64,000 nucleotides of DNA. Source: Streptomyces odontomachi (GTDB lineage: Bacteria; Actinomycetota; Actinomycetes; Streptomycetales; Streptomycetaceae). The notes under the pieces were generated by a model. It saw nothing but the letters and a program-made list of their open reading frames with translations, was not told the origin of the DNA and ran no database searches. Shown here piece by piece: positions 17,633-26,016 of this stretch (its first letter is position 1; each line of letters begins with the position of its first letter). The position numbers and the translations under genes were made by a program. Location of the stretch: contig NZ_JAMJWG010000005.1 in the NCBI RefSeq assembly GCF_024435355.1, forward strand, positions 248,001-312,000. The letters are read 5' to 3'.

Positions 17633-18595
17633 GTGCCGTCGAGTGTCGTCTTCGCGGGGGTCGTCACCTGGGACACGGTGATGCAGCTTCCGTGCCTTCC
17701 CGCGCCCGACGGTCGCGTGGTCGCCGAGGCCATGAGCACCTGCGGCGGCGGGCCCGCGGCCACCGCCGCGGTGACCGCTGCCCGGCTCGGTCTGGCGCCG
17801 GAGTTGATCGCCGCGGTCGGCGACGACCCGGTGGCGAGTCGCATCCGCTGCGGGCTGCGCGCGGAGGGCGTCGGCACGGTCGGCGTGCGTACCGCGCCGG
17901 GCGCGACGTCCGGGGCCTGCACCGTGCTGGTCGACCGGCCACGCGGCGCACGGTCGATCTGCGTGCTGCCAGGACCCGAGCTGCGCATCGCCGACGGCTC
18001 CGGGGAGGCGGCGGCCGTACGCGCCGCCGACTGGCTGCACGTCGACCACGCCGGACTGCCCGCCGTCGAGCCGCTGCTGGCCGCCCTGCCGTCCGGCGCG
18101 CCGCGGCCGGTGGTCTGCTACGACGCGGGCAACCTGAATCCGCGCCGCTGCCCCGCCGCCGTCGACGTCTACGTGCCCACGCTCCAGGCGCTGCGCGAGG
18201 TCTACGGCGACCGCGCCGGCGCCGCCGACGTCCCGGGCCTGCTGACCGCAGCGCTCGCGGACGGCGCGCGGACCGTGGTCGCCACGGACGGCGCGCACGG
18301 CGCGTACGCGGCGGACGGCGCGGGCGTCTGGCACGTGCCCGGGCACCGCGGCGTCGAGGTGCTCAGCACGCTGGGCGCCGGGGACGTGTTCCACGGTGCG
18401 CTGGTCACCGCTCTGGTGCGCCGCACACCGCTGCCCGAAGCGCTCGCCTACGCGAACGCGGTGGCCGCCCTCTCCTGCCGGGCCCTGGACGGGCGCTCCG
18501 GCATCCCTTCCGACACCGAGGCGCAGGCACTCGCCGACCGGCTGCCCGCCACCCGGCTCACCCTCGCCGCCCCCACCCCCACCCCCATCCCCTGA
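17633..18595 (+). CDS. PfkB-family sugar kinase, YihV (sulfofructose kinase)-like
   Basis: ATP-dependent ribokinase-type kinase, 320 residues. The N-terminal GGGPAATAAVTAARLG (sugar site) and the C-terminal LGAGDVFHGAL (anion hole and catalytic Asp) are clear, followed by VAAL-C-DGRSGIPS. These three blocks are close to my recollection of E. coli YihV, which phosphorylates 6-deoxy-6-sulfofructose at C1. Genes around it make the same pathway plausible here, but a ketohexose kinase of another type cannot be excluded. GTG at 17633, six bases after GGGGG; TTG at 17627 is an alternative. The tail is proline-threonine rich. First gene of an operon with the aldolase. Confidence 0.88.
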   Translation: MPSSVVFAGVVTWDTVMQLPCLPAPDGRVVAEAMSTCGGGPAATAAVTAARLGLAPELIAAVGDDPVASRIRCGLRAEGVGTVGVRTAPGATSGACTVLVDRPRGARSICVLPGPELRIADGSGEAAAVRAADWLHVDHAGLPAVEPLLAALPSGAPRPVVCYDAGNLNPRRCPAAVDVYVPTLQALREVYGDRAGAADVPGLLTAALADGARTVVATDGAHGAYAADGAGVWHVPGHRGVEVLSTLGAGDVFHGALVTALVRRTPLPEALAYANAVAALSCRALDGRSGIPSDTEAQALADRLPATRLTLAAPTPTPIP

Positions 18596-18643
18596 ACGGC
18601 CGCCAACCACCGCATCACGCACCCGTACCAGCAAGGAGTCCCC

Positions 18644-19540
18644 GTGAGTACCGCCCCCAGCACCGCCCCCGGCCTGTCCGCCCTGGCCCGCCCGTCCGGC
18701 GGCTTCGCCATGCTGGCCGTGGACCAGCGCGAAGCGCTCCGGGCGATGTTCGCCGAGCACCAGGAAGCTCCGGTGACCGACCGGCAGATCACCGACTTCA
18801 AGGTGGCGACGGTGCGGGCGCTGACCCCGTACGCGTCCGCCGTGCTCCTGGAGAAGCAGTTCGCGCTGGACGCGGTGCTCGACGCCGGAGCCGTCAGCCC
18901 CGGCTGCGGCCTGATCGCCGCCGTCGACCACTTCACGGCGGACGAGCGCGAGTTCGTCGGCCGGGTCGACATCGACGAGACGGTCGACCCCGCGTGGGTG
19001 CGCGAGGCGGGTGGCGTCGCGCTGAAGCTGCTGGTGCTGTGGCGGCCCGACGAGGACCCGGCCGAGCGGATCGCGATGACGAAGGAGTTCGTCGCGCGCG
19101 CCCGCGAAGCGGGCCTGGTCAGCATCCTGGAGCCGGTCTCACGCGCCCCCAAGGACGGCTCCCCGTGGACGCCCGAGCAGTGGAACGAGGGCGTGTTCGC
19201 GGCCGCACGCGAACTGGGCTCGCTCGGCGCCGACCTCTACAAGGCCGAGGTCCCGCTGCACGGCGAGGGTGACGAGGCGGCGATCCGGCGCGGCTGCGCG
19301 GAGCTGACCGACACCATCGACGGCCCCTGGGTGGTGCTCTCCAGCGGCGTACCGCACGACTTGTTCCCGCGCGCCGTGCGGCTCGCCTGCGAGGAGGGCG
19401 CCTCGGGCTTCCTCGCGGGGCGGGCGGTGTGGCGCACCGTGGTGGGCGCCGAGGACATCCCGGCGGCGCTCCAGGCGGACTCCGTGCCCCGGCTGCGGGA
19501 GCTCGGCGCCATCGTCGACGCCGCGGTTCAGGGCCGCTGA
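18644..19540 (+). CDS. class I aldolase, YihT (sulfofructose-1-phosphate aldolase)/LacD-like
   Basis: 298 residues. Strong similarity by eye to E. coli YihT along the whole length: SGGFAMLAVDQREALR-MF, ALKLLVLWR-DED, ILEPVSR, LGSLGADLYKAEVPL, PWVVLSSGV, LFPRAVRLA and GASGFLAGRAVW. The Lys in LYKAEVPL (residue 200) matches the Schiff-base lysine of the family. YihT splits 6-deoxy-6-sulfofructose-1-phosphate into DHAP and sulfolactaldehyde; LacD relatives split tagatose-1,6-bisphosphate. The resemblance is closer to YihT than to LacD as I recall them. AAGGAG lies 6 bases before GTG. Directly follows the kinase, the same pairing as yihV and yihT. Confidence 0.88.
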   Translation: MSTAPSTAPGLSALARPSGGFAMLAVDQREALRAMFAEHQEAPVTDRQITDFKVATVRALTPYASAVLLEKQFALDAVLDAGAVSPGCGLIAAVDHFTADEREFVGRVDIDETVDPAWVREAGGVALKLLVLWRPDEDPAERIAMTKEFVARAREAGLVSILEPVSRAPKDGSPWTPEQWNEGVFAAARELGSLGADLYKAEVPLHGEGDEAAIRRGCAELTDTIDGPWVVLSSGVPHDLFPRAVRLACEEGASGFLAGRAVWRTVVGAEDIPAALQADSVPRLRELGAIVDAAVQGR

Positions 19541-19585
19541 GTTGGCCCAGGCGTTGACCCGGGCACCGGTCACGGACCGGCCGGC

Positions 19586-20311
19586 ATGACCGCCGGCACC
19601 GTCGTCCCGGTCCTGCTGGGCGTGCTGGTCGGCGCGGGCACCCAGCGGGTCACCGGACTCGGTTTCACGCTGGTCGCGGGGCCGCTGCTGACGCTGCTGC
19701 TCGGGCCGGTCGAAGGGGTCCGGCTGGCGAACGTCCTCTCGCTGCTGTCCAGCCTGCTGATCCTGCCCTTCGTCTGGCGCGACGTGGCGCCGCGCCGGGT
19801 GCTGCGGCTGGTCGTGCCGGCCCTGCTGGTGCTGCCGGCCGGGGCCTGGCTGGCGGCCCGGGTACCGGCGTCGCCGCTGCTGGTCGCCGAGGGCGCGCTG
19901 GTCCTTGCCGCGCTGTACGGCCTGCACCGCTTCAGCCGGCCCGGCTGGCTGCGCGGCCGTGCCGGCACGGCGGCGGCCGGTGCGGCTTCCGGCCTCATGA
20001 ACGTCACCGCGGGTATCGGGGGGCCCGCGGTGACCCTGTACGCCACCGCGACCGACTGGGAGCAGCGCTCGTTCGTGGCCGGCATGCAGCTCTACACCAT
20101 CCTGCTGAACACCGGCTCGCTGGTCGCCAAGGGCCCGCTCGACCTGCCGGTGCACGTCATCGCCCTCAGCGCCGTCGCGGCGCTGGCCGGCACCGGCATC
20201 GGGCAGCTGGCCAGCCACCGGGTCTCCGCGCGGCGGGCCCGCCAGGCCGTTCAGGTCGCCGCCTGCGCCGGGGCCGTCGGAGCCATAGTCAAGGGAGTGA
20301 TCACCCTGTGA
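19586..20311 (+). CDS. TauE/SafE-family anion exporter
   Basis: Membrane protein of 241 residues with about seven hydrophobic segments and the repeated TauE/SafE architecture; the motifs TGLGFTLVAGPLL (first half) and GLMNVTAGIGGPAV (second half) are typical. Family members export sulfite, sulfolactate, sulfoacetate or other small organic anions. Within a kinase/aldolase set of the sulfofructose type, export of a C3-sulfonate end product is the natural guess. ATG start, 45 bases after the aldolase stop; its stop overlaps the next start (GTGA), so it is translationally coupled to the dehydrogenase. Confidence 0.88.
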   Translation: MTAGTVVPVLLGVLVGAGTQRVTGLGFTLVAGPLLTLLLGPVEGVRLANVLSLLSSLLILPFVWRDVAPRRVLRLVVPALLVLPAGAWLAARVPASPLLVAEGALVLAALYGLHRFSRPGWLRGRAGTAAAGAASGLMNVTAGIGGPAVTLYATATDWEQRSFVAGMQLYTILLNTGSLVAKGPLDLPVHVIALSAVAALAGTGIGQLASHRVSARRARQAVQVAACAGAVGAIVKGVITL

Positions 20312-21384
20312 GCACCAGCAGCGCCACAACCGGCGCCCCCGCCGCCGGCACCACCATCCGCCAGGTGGTGCTCGGCACGGACGGCGACGTCCGCCTGGAG
20401 CGGGCCGAGCCGCCCGGCGCCCCCGGGCCCGAGGAGGTCCTGCTCGCGCCCGTGCGCCTCGGTATCTGCGGCAGCGACGTCCACGTACTCGACAAGGCCC
20501 ACCCGTTCATCGCCCCGCCCGTGGTCACCGGCCACGAATGCGCGGCCCGGGTCGTCGCCGTCGGCCCGGCGGTCGGCAACTGCGCGCCCGGTGACCTGGT
20601 CGTCGTCAACCCGCTGGTCACCTGCGGAGACTGTGAACGGTGCCGGGGCGGGCGTGCCAACCAGTGCGACGCGGCGAAGGTGCTGGGCTTCGCGGTGCCC
20701 GGCGCGGCGCGGGAACGGTTCCTCGTCGAGCAGCGGTACTGCCACCGGGTGCCCGCCGGCCTCACCGCCGGCGCCGCGGTGCTCGCCGAGCCGCTCGCCG
20801 TCGGCTGGCACGCCGTCCGGCGCGGCCCGGACCGCCTCGGCCGGGTGCTGATCCTCGGCGGCGGCCCGGTCGGCCTCGCCGTCCTGGACGCCGCCGTGGC
20901 ACGCGGCGCCGACCACATCACGGTGGTCGAACCCGTCGCGAGCAAGCGGGCGCTGGCCGCCGCGCTCGGCGCACACCGCGTGCTCGACCCGCAGGACGGC
21001 GACGGACCGGCGCCCGCCGACACCGTCTTCGACTGCGTCGCCGCACCGGCCACCCTGCGCACCGCCGCCACCGCCGCCGTGCCCGGCGGCACCCTCGTCG
21101 TCGTCGGGGTGCCCTCCGGCGACCGGTCCCTGCCGCTCGCCCGGCTCCAGCGCTGGGAGATCGACGTGCGCGGCACCGGCCTCTACCTGGGCGCCGACAT
21201 CGACGCCGTACTGGCGCGGCTCGCCGCCGACGACTCGATCAGCCGCGCGCTGGTCACCGCCGAGTTCCCGGTGGCACGGGCCGCCGAGGCCTTCACCGCC
21301 ACCCGCGACCCCGAACAGGTCAAGGTCACCCTGGCCTGGCCCGACCCCGCCGAACCGCCGTCGGCCGAGCCCGCCGCGGGCTGA
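20308..21384 (+). CDS. zinc-dependent medium-chain dehydrogenase, sorbitol/threonine dehydrogenase type
   Basis: 358 residues. Catalytic zinc ligands are Cys54 (GICGSDVH), His76 and Glu77 (TGHEC); the structural-zinc cysteines 106, 109, 112 and 120 are in CGDCERCRGGRANQC. The Rossmann loop is GGGPVGLAVLDAA. Members oxidise polyols or sugar alcohols to ketoses, or act on aldehydes. In this operon it could turn a sugar alcohol into the ketose used by the kinase, or act on the C3 aldehyde released by the aldolase (the role of YihU or an aldehyde dehydrogenase elsewhere). The choice is open. GTG start, GTGA overlap with the exporter gene. Confidence 0.9.
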   Translation: MSTSSATTGAPAAGTTIRQVVLGTDGDVRLERAEPPGAPGPEEVLLAPVRLGICGSDVHVLDKAHPFIAPPVVTGHECAARVVAVGPAVGNCAPGDLVVVNPLVTCGDCERCRGGRANQCDAAKVLGFAVPGAARERFLVEQRYCHRVPAGLTAGAAVLAEPLAVGWHAVRRGPDRLGRVLILGGGPVGLAVLDAAVARGADHITVVEPVASKRALAAALGAHRVLDPQDGDGPAPADTVFDCVAAPATLRTAATAAVPGGTLVVVGVPSGDRSLPLARLQRWEIDVRGTGLYLGADIDAVLARLAADDSISRALVTAEFPVARAAEAFTATRDPEQVKVTLAWPDPAEPPSAEPAAG

Positions 21385-21433
21385 ACCTCCCTGGCCGTCC
21401 CCACCAGGAGATCAGAACAGATCAGGAGATCCG

Positions 21434-22831
21434 ATGACGCATCTCGATTCGCACGCGCCCGCCGCCCGCCCCCGGATGGCCAAGGTGGTGAGCGGCAGTT
21501 TCGCCGGGGCCCTGATGGAGTGGTACGACTTCTTCGTCTTCGGCACCGCATCCGCGCTGGTCCTCGGGAAGCTCTTCTTCCCCGGCGGCAATCCGACGCT
21601 CGCCACCATCAGCGCCTTCGCCACCTATGGCGTCGGTTTCCTGTCCCGGCCGCTGGGCGGCATCGTGTTCGGGCACTTCGGCGACCGGCACGGCCGCAAG
21701 AAGACCCTGATCATCTCGCTGGCCCTGGTCGGCGGCAGTACCTTCGCCATCGGTCTGCTGCCCACCCACAGCGCGGCCGGCGTGCTCGCCCCCGTCCTGC
21801 TCGTGCTGCTCCGGCTGATCCAGGGCTTCGGCCTCGGCGGCGAGTACGGCGGCGCCGCGCTGATGACGGTGGAACACGCCCCGCCGCACCGCCGAGGTCT
21901 GTGGGGCTCGATCCCGCAGGCCGCCGCGTCCACCGGCATCATGCTGGCCACCGGCACCTTCGCCCTGATCACCCGGCTCCCCGACGACGACCTCTACTCC
22001 TGGGGCTGGCGCATCCCGTTCCTGGCCAGTGCCCTGCTGCTGGCTGTCGGCCTGTTCATCCGCGCCAAGGTCGCCGAGACGCCCGAATTCGAGGCGCTCA
22101 AGCGGGAGAACAAGGTGGCACGGCGGCCCCTGGTCGACATCTTCAAGCAGCCCAGGACGCTGGTGCTGACCTTCTGCGCGCGGCTCGCCGAAGCCATCTC
22201 GTCCAACATCGGCAACGCCTTCGCGATCTCCTACGTCTCCACCCAACTCGCCGTCGACAAGTCGGTGCCGCTCAACGGCATGCTGCTGGCCTCCGGTCTC
22301 GGCATTGTCGCCACCCCCGTCTTCGGCGCGCTGACGGACCGCTGGGGGCGGCGGACGCTGTACCTGGCCGGCGCGGTGTTCGTGACCCTCGCCGCGTTCC
22401 CGTTCTTCCTGCTGCTGAACTCCCGCTCCGAAGCGCTGATCTGGACGGCGCTGACCGGCATGTACATCTTCGGTCCGACGCTGATGTTCGCCGGGCAGTC
22501 CACCTACTTCACGGAACTGTTCGGCCGCAACGTCCGCTACACCGGGCTGTCGCTGGCCTACCAGGGTTCCGCGGTGGTGGGCGGCCTGACACCGCTGATC
22601 GCCGCGTCCCTGCTCTCCCTCGCCGGCGGTGCGCCCTGGCTGGTGGGCGCGTTCCTCGCGCTGTCCGGCGTGGTCACGGTGATCAGCGTGGCCCGCACGC
22701 CGGAGACCCGGCCGGGCGCCTCGGGCCAGGTGACGGAGGCCTCGGTGCCGGCGGCTGCGGTGCCGGACACGGATACGGCTGCCGCTACGGCTGCGCACGC
22801 GCCGGGCACGGAGGGGACGGCTGGGAGGTAG
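21434..22831 (+). CDS. MHS-family (metabolite:H+ symporter) MFS transporter
   Basis: 465 residues, 12 predicted membrane helices. The MHS features are the start motif GALMEWYDFFVFGTA, the loop GHFGDRHGRKKTL between helices 2 and 3, GGEYGGAAL in helix 5 and DRWGRRTLYLAG in the second half. Members take up osmolytes, dicarboxylates, shikimate or other organic acids with protons. The last 50 residues are Ala/Thr-rich and not membrane. AGGAGATCCG precedes the ATG; the 40 bases before repeat AGGAGATC twice. Last gene of the kinase-aldolase run; it is the likely uptake system for the cluster's substrate. Confidence 0.9.
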   Translation: MTHLDSHAPAARPRMAKVVSGSFAGALMEWYDFFVFGTASALVLGKLFFPGGNPTLATISAFATYGVGFLSRPLGGIVFGHFGDRHGRKKTLIISLALVGGSTFAIGLLPTHSAAGVLAPVLLVLLRLIQGFGLGGEYGGAALMTVEHAPPHRRGLWGSIPQAAASTGIMLATGTFALITRLPDDDLYSWGWRIPFLASALLLAVGLFIRAKVAETPEFEALKRENKVARRPLVDIFKQPRTLVLTFCARLAEAISSNIGNAFAISYVSTQLAVDKSVPLNGMLLASGLGIVATPVFGALTDRWGRRTLYLAGAVFVTLAAFPFFLLLNSRSEALIWTALTGMYIFGPTLMFAGQSTYFTELFGRNVRYTGLSLAYQGSAVVGGLTPLIAASLLSLAGGAPWLVGAFLALSGVVTVISVARTPETRPGASGQVTEASVPAAAVPDTDTAAATAAHAPGTEGTAGR

Positions 22832-22889
22832 CGCCACGGGCCTTGGGACGGCGGCGAAGTCGCGCCGTTCCCCACTCCCACCTTCTAGA

Positions 22890-22919
22890 GTTAGTATCTA
22901 ACAAACGTTAGTGACTAAC
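22890..22919 (+). promoter_or_regulatory. two tandem 13-bp palindromes, probable TetR operator
   Basis: GTTAGTATCTAAC (22890-22902) and GTTAGTGACTAAC (22907-22919) share GTTAG-N3-CTAAC and are centred 17 bp apart, directly upstream of the ABC ATPase. The operon ends with a TetR gene, the obvious candidate binder. TAGTAT within the first palindrome could be part of the -10, which would give repression by occlusion. Confidence 0.7.
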
Positions 22920-22932
22920 ATTGGTGGGTCTC

Positions 22933-23700
22933 ATGTACGGGCAGCCGGTGCTCTCCGAGCAGCAGCACGGCGACGTCCTGCTGGAAGCCCGAGGCGTGCG
23001 CCGGTCGCTGGGTGGCGATGCCGTCCTGCGCGGCGTCGATCTGGCGATCCGGTCCGGCAGCATCCACGCGCTGGTCGGCATGAACGGTGCCGGTAAGACA
23101 ACGCTGATGCGCATCCTGCTCGGCATGCTGCCGGCCGGCGGCGGGGCTGCGTCGCTGTTCGGCATCCCGGTCGGCGCGCTGCCCGCCGCCCGCTGGCGTG
23201 AGGTCGGGCAGCTGATCGAGACTCCGGCGGTCTATCCCGAGCTCACCGCCCGGGAGAACATCACCGCGGCCGCCCTGCTGCACGGCATGGACCGCGAGGC
23301 CGTCGCGGCCAGCGTGCGGGACACCGCCGAGGACCTCGGCCTGGGGCGGTGGCTCGACCAGCGCGGCAAGCGGCTGTCGCTGGGCACCCGGCAGAAGGTG
23401 GCGCTCGCCGCCGCGCTCGTTCACCGGCCCACCGTGCTCGTGCTGGACGAACCGAGCAACTCCCTGGACCCCTCGGCGGTGGTCCGCCTCCGGGAGATCA
23501 TCACCGGTGTCGCCGGGCGCGGTGGTGCGGTGCTGGTGTCCAGCCACCACCTGGACGAGCTGGCTCGGCTCGCGGACACCGTGACGGTGCTGCACCGGGG
23601 CCGGATCGTCGGCGGCCTCGATCCGCGCGGCATCGACCTGGAACGCGCGTTCTTCGACCTGATCCACCAGGCCGACCAGGACCAGCCCGCGGAGGCGTGA
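22933..23700 (+). CDS. ABC transporter ATP-binding protein
   Basis: 255 residues, one ATPase domain of the CcmA/drug-exporter type. Walker A is GMNGAGKTT, the signature is degenerate (LSLGTRQKVALA in place of LSGGQ), Walker B is VLVLDEPSNSLDP and the switch histidine is in SSHHLDEL. ATG at 22933 follows GGTGGG; a TTG 12 bases upstream is also in frame. It is coupled to the permease gene (stop and start share one base, TGATG). With the membrane partner and TetR gene it forms a self-regulated exporter, perhaps for a drug or peptide. Confidence 0.9.
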   Translation: MYGQPVLSEQQHGDVLLEARGVRRSLGGDAVLRGVDLAIRSGSIHALVGMNGAGKTTLMRILLGMLPAGGGAASLFGIPVGALPAARWREVGQLIETPAVYPELTARENITAAALLHGMDREAVAASVRDTAEDLGLGRWLDQRGKRLSLGTRQKVALAAALVHRPTVLVLDEPSNSLDPSAVVRLREIITGVAGRGGAVLVSSHHLDELARLADTVTVLHRGRIVGGLDPRGIDLERAFFDLIHQADQDQPAEA

Positions 23701-24470
23701 TGACCGGCGACTTCGGCAGGCTGCTCGCCGTGGAGGCCATGAAGATGCGCCGCGCGCCGGTGGCCGTCGTCTGCGCGGCCGTCATCGTGCTGGCGCCGGC
23801 ACTGCTGGCCGCTGCCGCCATCGTGGCCCTGCGCGCGAACTCCTCGTCCAGCTTCGCGGTGAAGGCCCGGCTGCTGGTGCACGGCTCCGGCTGGGCCGCC
23901 TACGTCGGCACCGGTGCGCAGGTGATGGCGGTGGCGGTGCTGCTGTGTCTCGGTTTCGGTTTCGCCTGGTGCTTCGGCCGCGAGTTCACCGAGGGCACCG
24001 TCACCGGGCTGTTCGCCCTGCCCACGGGCCGCGGCGCCGTCGCGCTGGCGAAGTGCACCGTCCTGCTGGTCTGGGGCGTGCTCGCGTCGACCGCCGCCAC
24101 CCTGGTACTGCTCGGGGTGGGTCTGGCCCTGGGCGACCTCGGATCCCGGCCGCCGCGGTGGTGGCTGCCGCTCGGCGTCTGCCTGCTGAGCGCGTGCAAC
24201 ACCTTCCCGTTGGCCTGGTTGGCCACCGTCACCCGGGGCTACCTCGGCGCCGTCGGCGGCCTCATCGGCCTGGTCGTCGCCACCCAGCTCGTCACCTCGT
24301 TCGGCGGTGGCGGCTGGTTCCCGTGGGCCGTGCCGGGCTTGTGGGCCGGGCTCGGCGGTGCCGGCATCCGCATCACCGGCATCCAGCTCGTCCTGCCGGT
24401 CGCCGTGGCGCTGCTCTCCATCGTCGCGACCACCGTGCGTTGGCGCCGCCTCGAACTCGGCAACGCCTGA
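23700..24470 (+). CDS. ABC-2 type permease
   Basis: 256 residues with six hydrophobic segments in the ABC-2 layout: helix near 20-40, a pair around 70-100 separated by the short FGREFTEGTVTGLFALPTGR loop, and further helices to the C-terminus. EFTEGT resembles the E-x-x-x-G-T motif of ABC-2 permeases. It forms the membrane channel for the preceding ATPase. Start overlaps the ATPase stop by one base. Substrate unknown. Confidence 0.85.
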   Translation: MTGDFGRLLAVEAMKMRRAPVAVVCAAVIVLAPALLAAAAIVALRANSSSSFAVKARLLVHGSGWAAYVGTGAQVMAVAVLLCLGFGFAWCFGREFTEGTVTGLFALPTGRGAVALAKCTVLLVWGVLASTAATLVLLGVGLALGDLGSRPPRWWLPLGVCLLSACNTFPLAWLATVTRGYLGAVGGLIGLVVATQLVTSFGGGGWFPWAVPGLWAGLGGAGIRITGIQLVLPVAVALLSIVATTVRWRRLELGNA

Positions 24471-24491
24471 CAGGAGAAGGAGAGAGCATCG

Positions 24492-25088
24492 ATGACCGCC
24501 TCCGAGCCGCGGCCGCCGGGTCTGCGCGCCCGCAAGAAGGCCCAGACGCGCCGCACGATCCAGGAACAGGCCCTGCGGCTGTTCCTGGCCAAGGGGTACG
24601 AGAACACCACGGTGGAGGAGATCGCCGCCGCCGCCGAGGTGTCCCACATGACCTTCTTCCGGCACTTCCCCACCAAAGAGGCCGTCGTCGAGACCGACGA
24701 CTACGACCCGATGATCCTCCAGCTCATCGCGGAGCGGCCCGAAGAAGAGGACACGCTCACGGCCCTGCACCGGGCACTTGCCCAAGGACTGCGGACGGTC
24801 TACGCCACCGACAGGGAGGCGCTGTTGATCCGCACCCGGCTCGTCCTGAGGACACCGGCCCTACGCGCCCGAGTCTGGGAAAACCAGCACACCACCGAGG
24901 AGATGCTCGCCCGGGCCCTCGCCAGCCGCCGACCGGACCAGAGCGAACTGGCCACCCGGGTCCTCACCGCCGCCGCACTGGCCGCGCTGACCACCGCCCT
25001 CACCCTCTGGGTCGACAGCGAAGGCACCGAAAACCTGCCCGCCCTGGTCGACCAGGCGTTCACCACCCTGCAAGGGCACAACCGTTGA
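24492..25088 (+). CDS. TetR-family regulator
   Basis: 198 residues. The N-terminal helix-turn-helix (about residues 18-62) is typical: RRTIQEQALRLFLAKGYENTTVEEIAAAAEVSHMTFFRHFPTKE, read in pieces. The C-terminal ligand domain is all-helical and specific to its own ligand. ATG start after AGGAGAAGGAGAGAG. Third gene of the ABC operon, so it probably represses the operon through the tandem palindromes and is induced by the exported compound. Confidence 0.92.
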   Translation: MTASEPRPPGLRARKKAQTRRTIQEQALRLFLAKGYENTTVEEIAAAAEVSHMTFFRHFPTKEAVVETDDYDPMILQLIAERPEEEDTLTALHRALAQGLRTVYATDREALLIRTRLVLRTPALRARVWENQHTTEEMLARALASRRPDQSELATRVLTAAALAALTTALTLWVDSEGTENLPALVDQAFTTLQGHNR

Positions 25089-25247
25089 GCGCGTCCTGAC
25101 GGACAGCGGCTCCTGTTACGGGCCCAGGCTGTTAGGGCCGGCGCTGAGCGCGGTCGGTCGGCGTCGTCCACGTCGTGTCGACCGTGCTGCGGGTGGGCAC
25201 ACCCGGGCAGCACCCCTGCTCCCGCCCAGGTCGGAGCGGGATTCTCT

Positions 25248-25955
25248 ATGATTCATGCCATGGCGGACGGGATTCGGCAGGATGCGCTCACGGAACGCGC
25301 GTATGAGGCCGTCAAGGCGATGGTCATGGACCATGAGATCGCACCCGGCGCCCGAGTGAGCATCGAAGGCCTCGCCCGCCGGCTCGACGTGTCGGCGACC
25401 CCGATCCGGGAGGCGCTCGCCCGGCTCGAGTCGGACGGCCTGGTCGTCAAGCGACCGAACGCCGGCTATCGGGCCACCGATCTGCTCGACCGGGAAGCCC
25501 TGACGGACCTGTTCGAGATGCGGCTGCTGCTCGAACCCCGGGCTGCCTCACTCGCGGCGGAGAACGCGAGCGACGACGACCTGAGGCAGTTGCAGTCACT
25601 CGTCGACGAGATGCAGCGCCACCCGGACACCGGTGCCGGGTACGCCGTCTACCGGCGCTTCGCCCTGCTCGACCAGGAGTTCCACGAGGTGCTGGCCCGC
25701 GCGGCATACCGGCCGTTGCTGGCCGACGCGGTGACCCGGCTCCACGCTCACCTGCACCTGTTCCGGCTGACCAGCGCACCGGGGGCGGCGGCCACCACCA
25801 TCGACGAGCACGAGCGGATCCTCGACGCCGTGGTGCGCCGGGACCCGGACAAGGCCGCGGAGGCGATGGCCGCGCACCTGCGGTCGAGCCGGGTGCGGCA
25901 CCGCCCGCACGATCGCGCGCAGCGCCCGCCGGGTGGCCGCGGCGCAGCCCGTTGA
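25248..25955 (+). CDS. GntR-family regulator, FCD (FadR-type) subgroup
   Basis: 235 residues. Winged helix at about residues 15-80 (RAYEAVKAMVMDHEIAPGARVSIEGLARRLDVSATPIREALARLESDGLV, read in pieces), then an all-helical FCD domain with the metal/ligand-binding residues in the D...H...H pattern (DQEFHEVL and DEHERILDAV). FCD regulators usually respond to hydroxy- or keto-acids. ATG at 25248 or 25260. It is transcribed toward the SDR gene (its stop is 61 bases from the SDR stop) and is the likely regulator of the minus-strand operon ending there. Confidence 0.9.
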   Translation: MIHAMADGIRQDALTERAYEAVKAMVMDHEIAPGARVSIEGLARRLDVSATPIREALARLESDGLVVKRPNAGYRATDLLDREALTDLFEMRLLLEPRAASLAAENASDDDLRQLQSLVDEMQRHPDTGAGYAVYRRFALLDQEFHEVLARAAYRPLLADAVTRLHAHLHLFRLTSAPGAAATTIDEHERILDAVVRRDPDKAAEAMAAHLRSSRVRHRPHDRAQRPPGGRGAAR

Positions 25956-26016
25956 GGACACCGGCGCGGGCGCGGGGCCGAGAAGGGGCCGATGAGGGGC
26001 CGATGGGCGGACGGCC

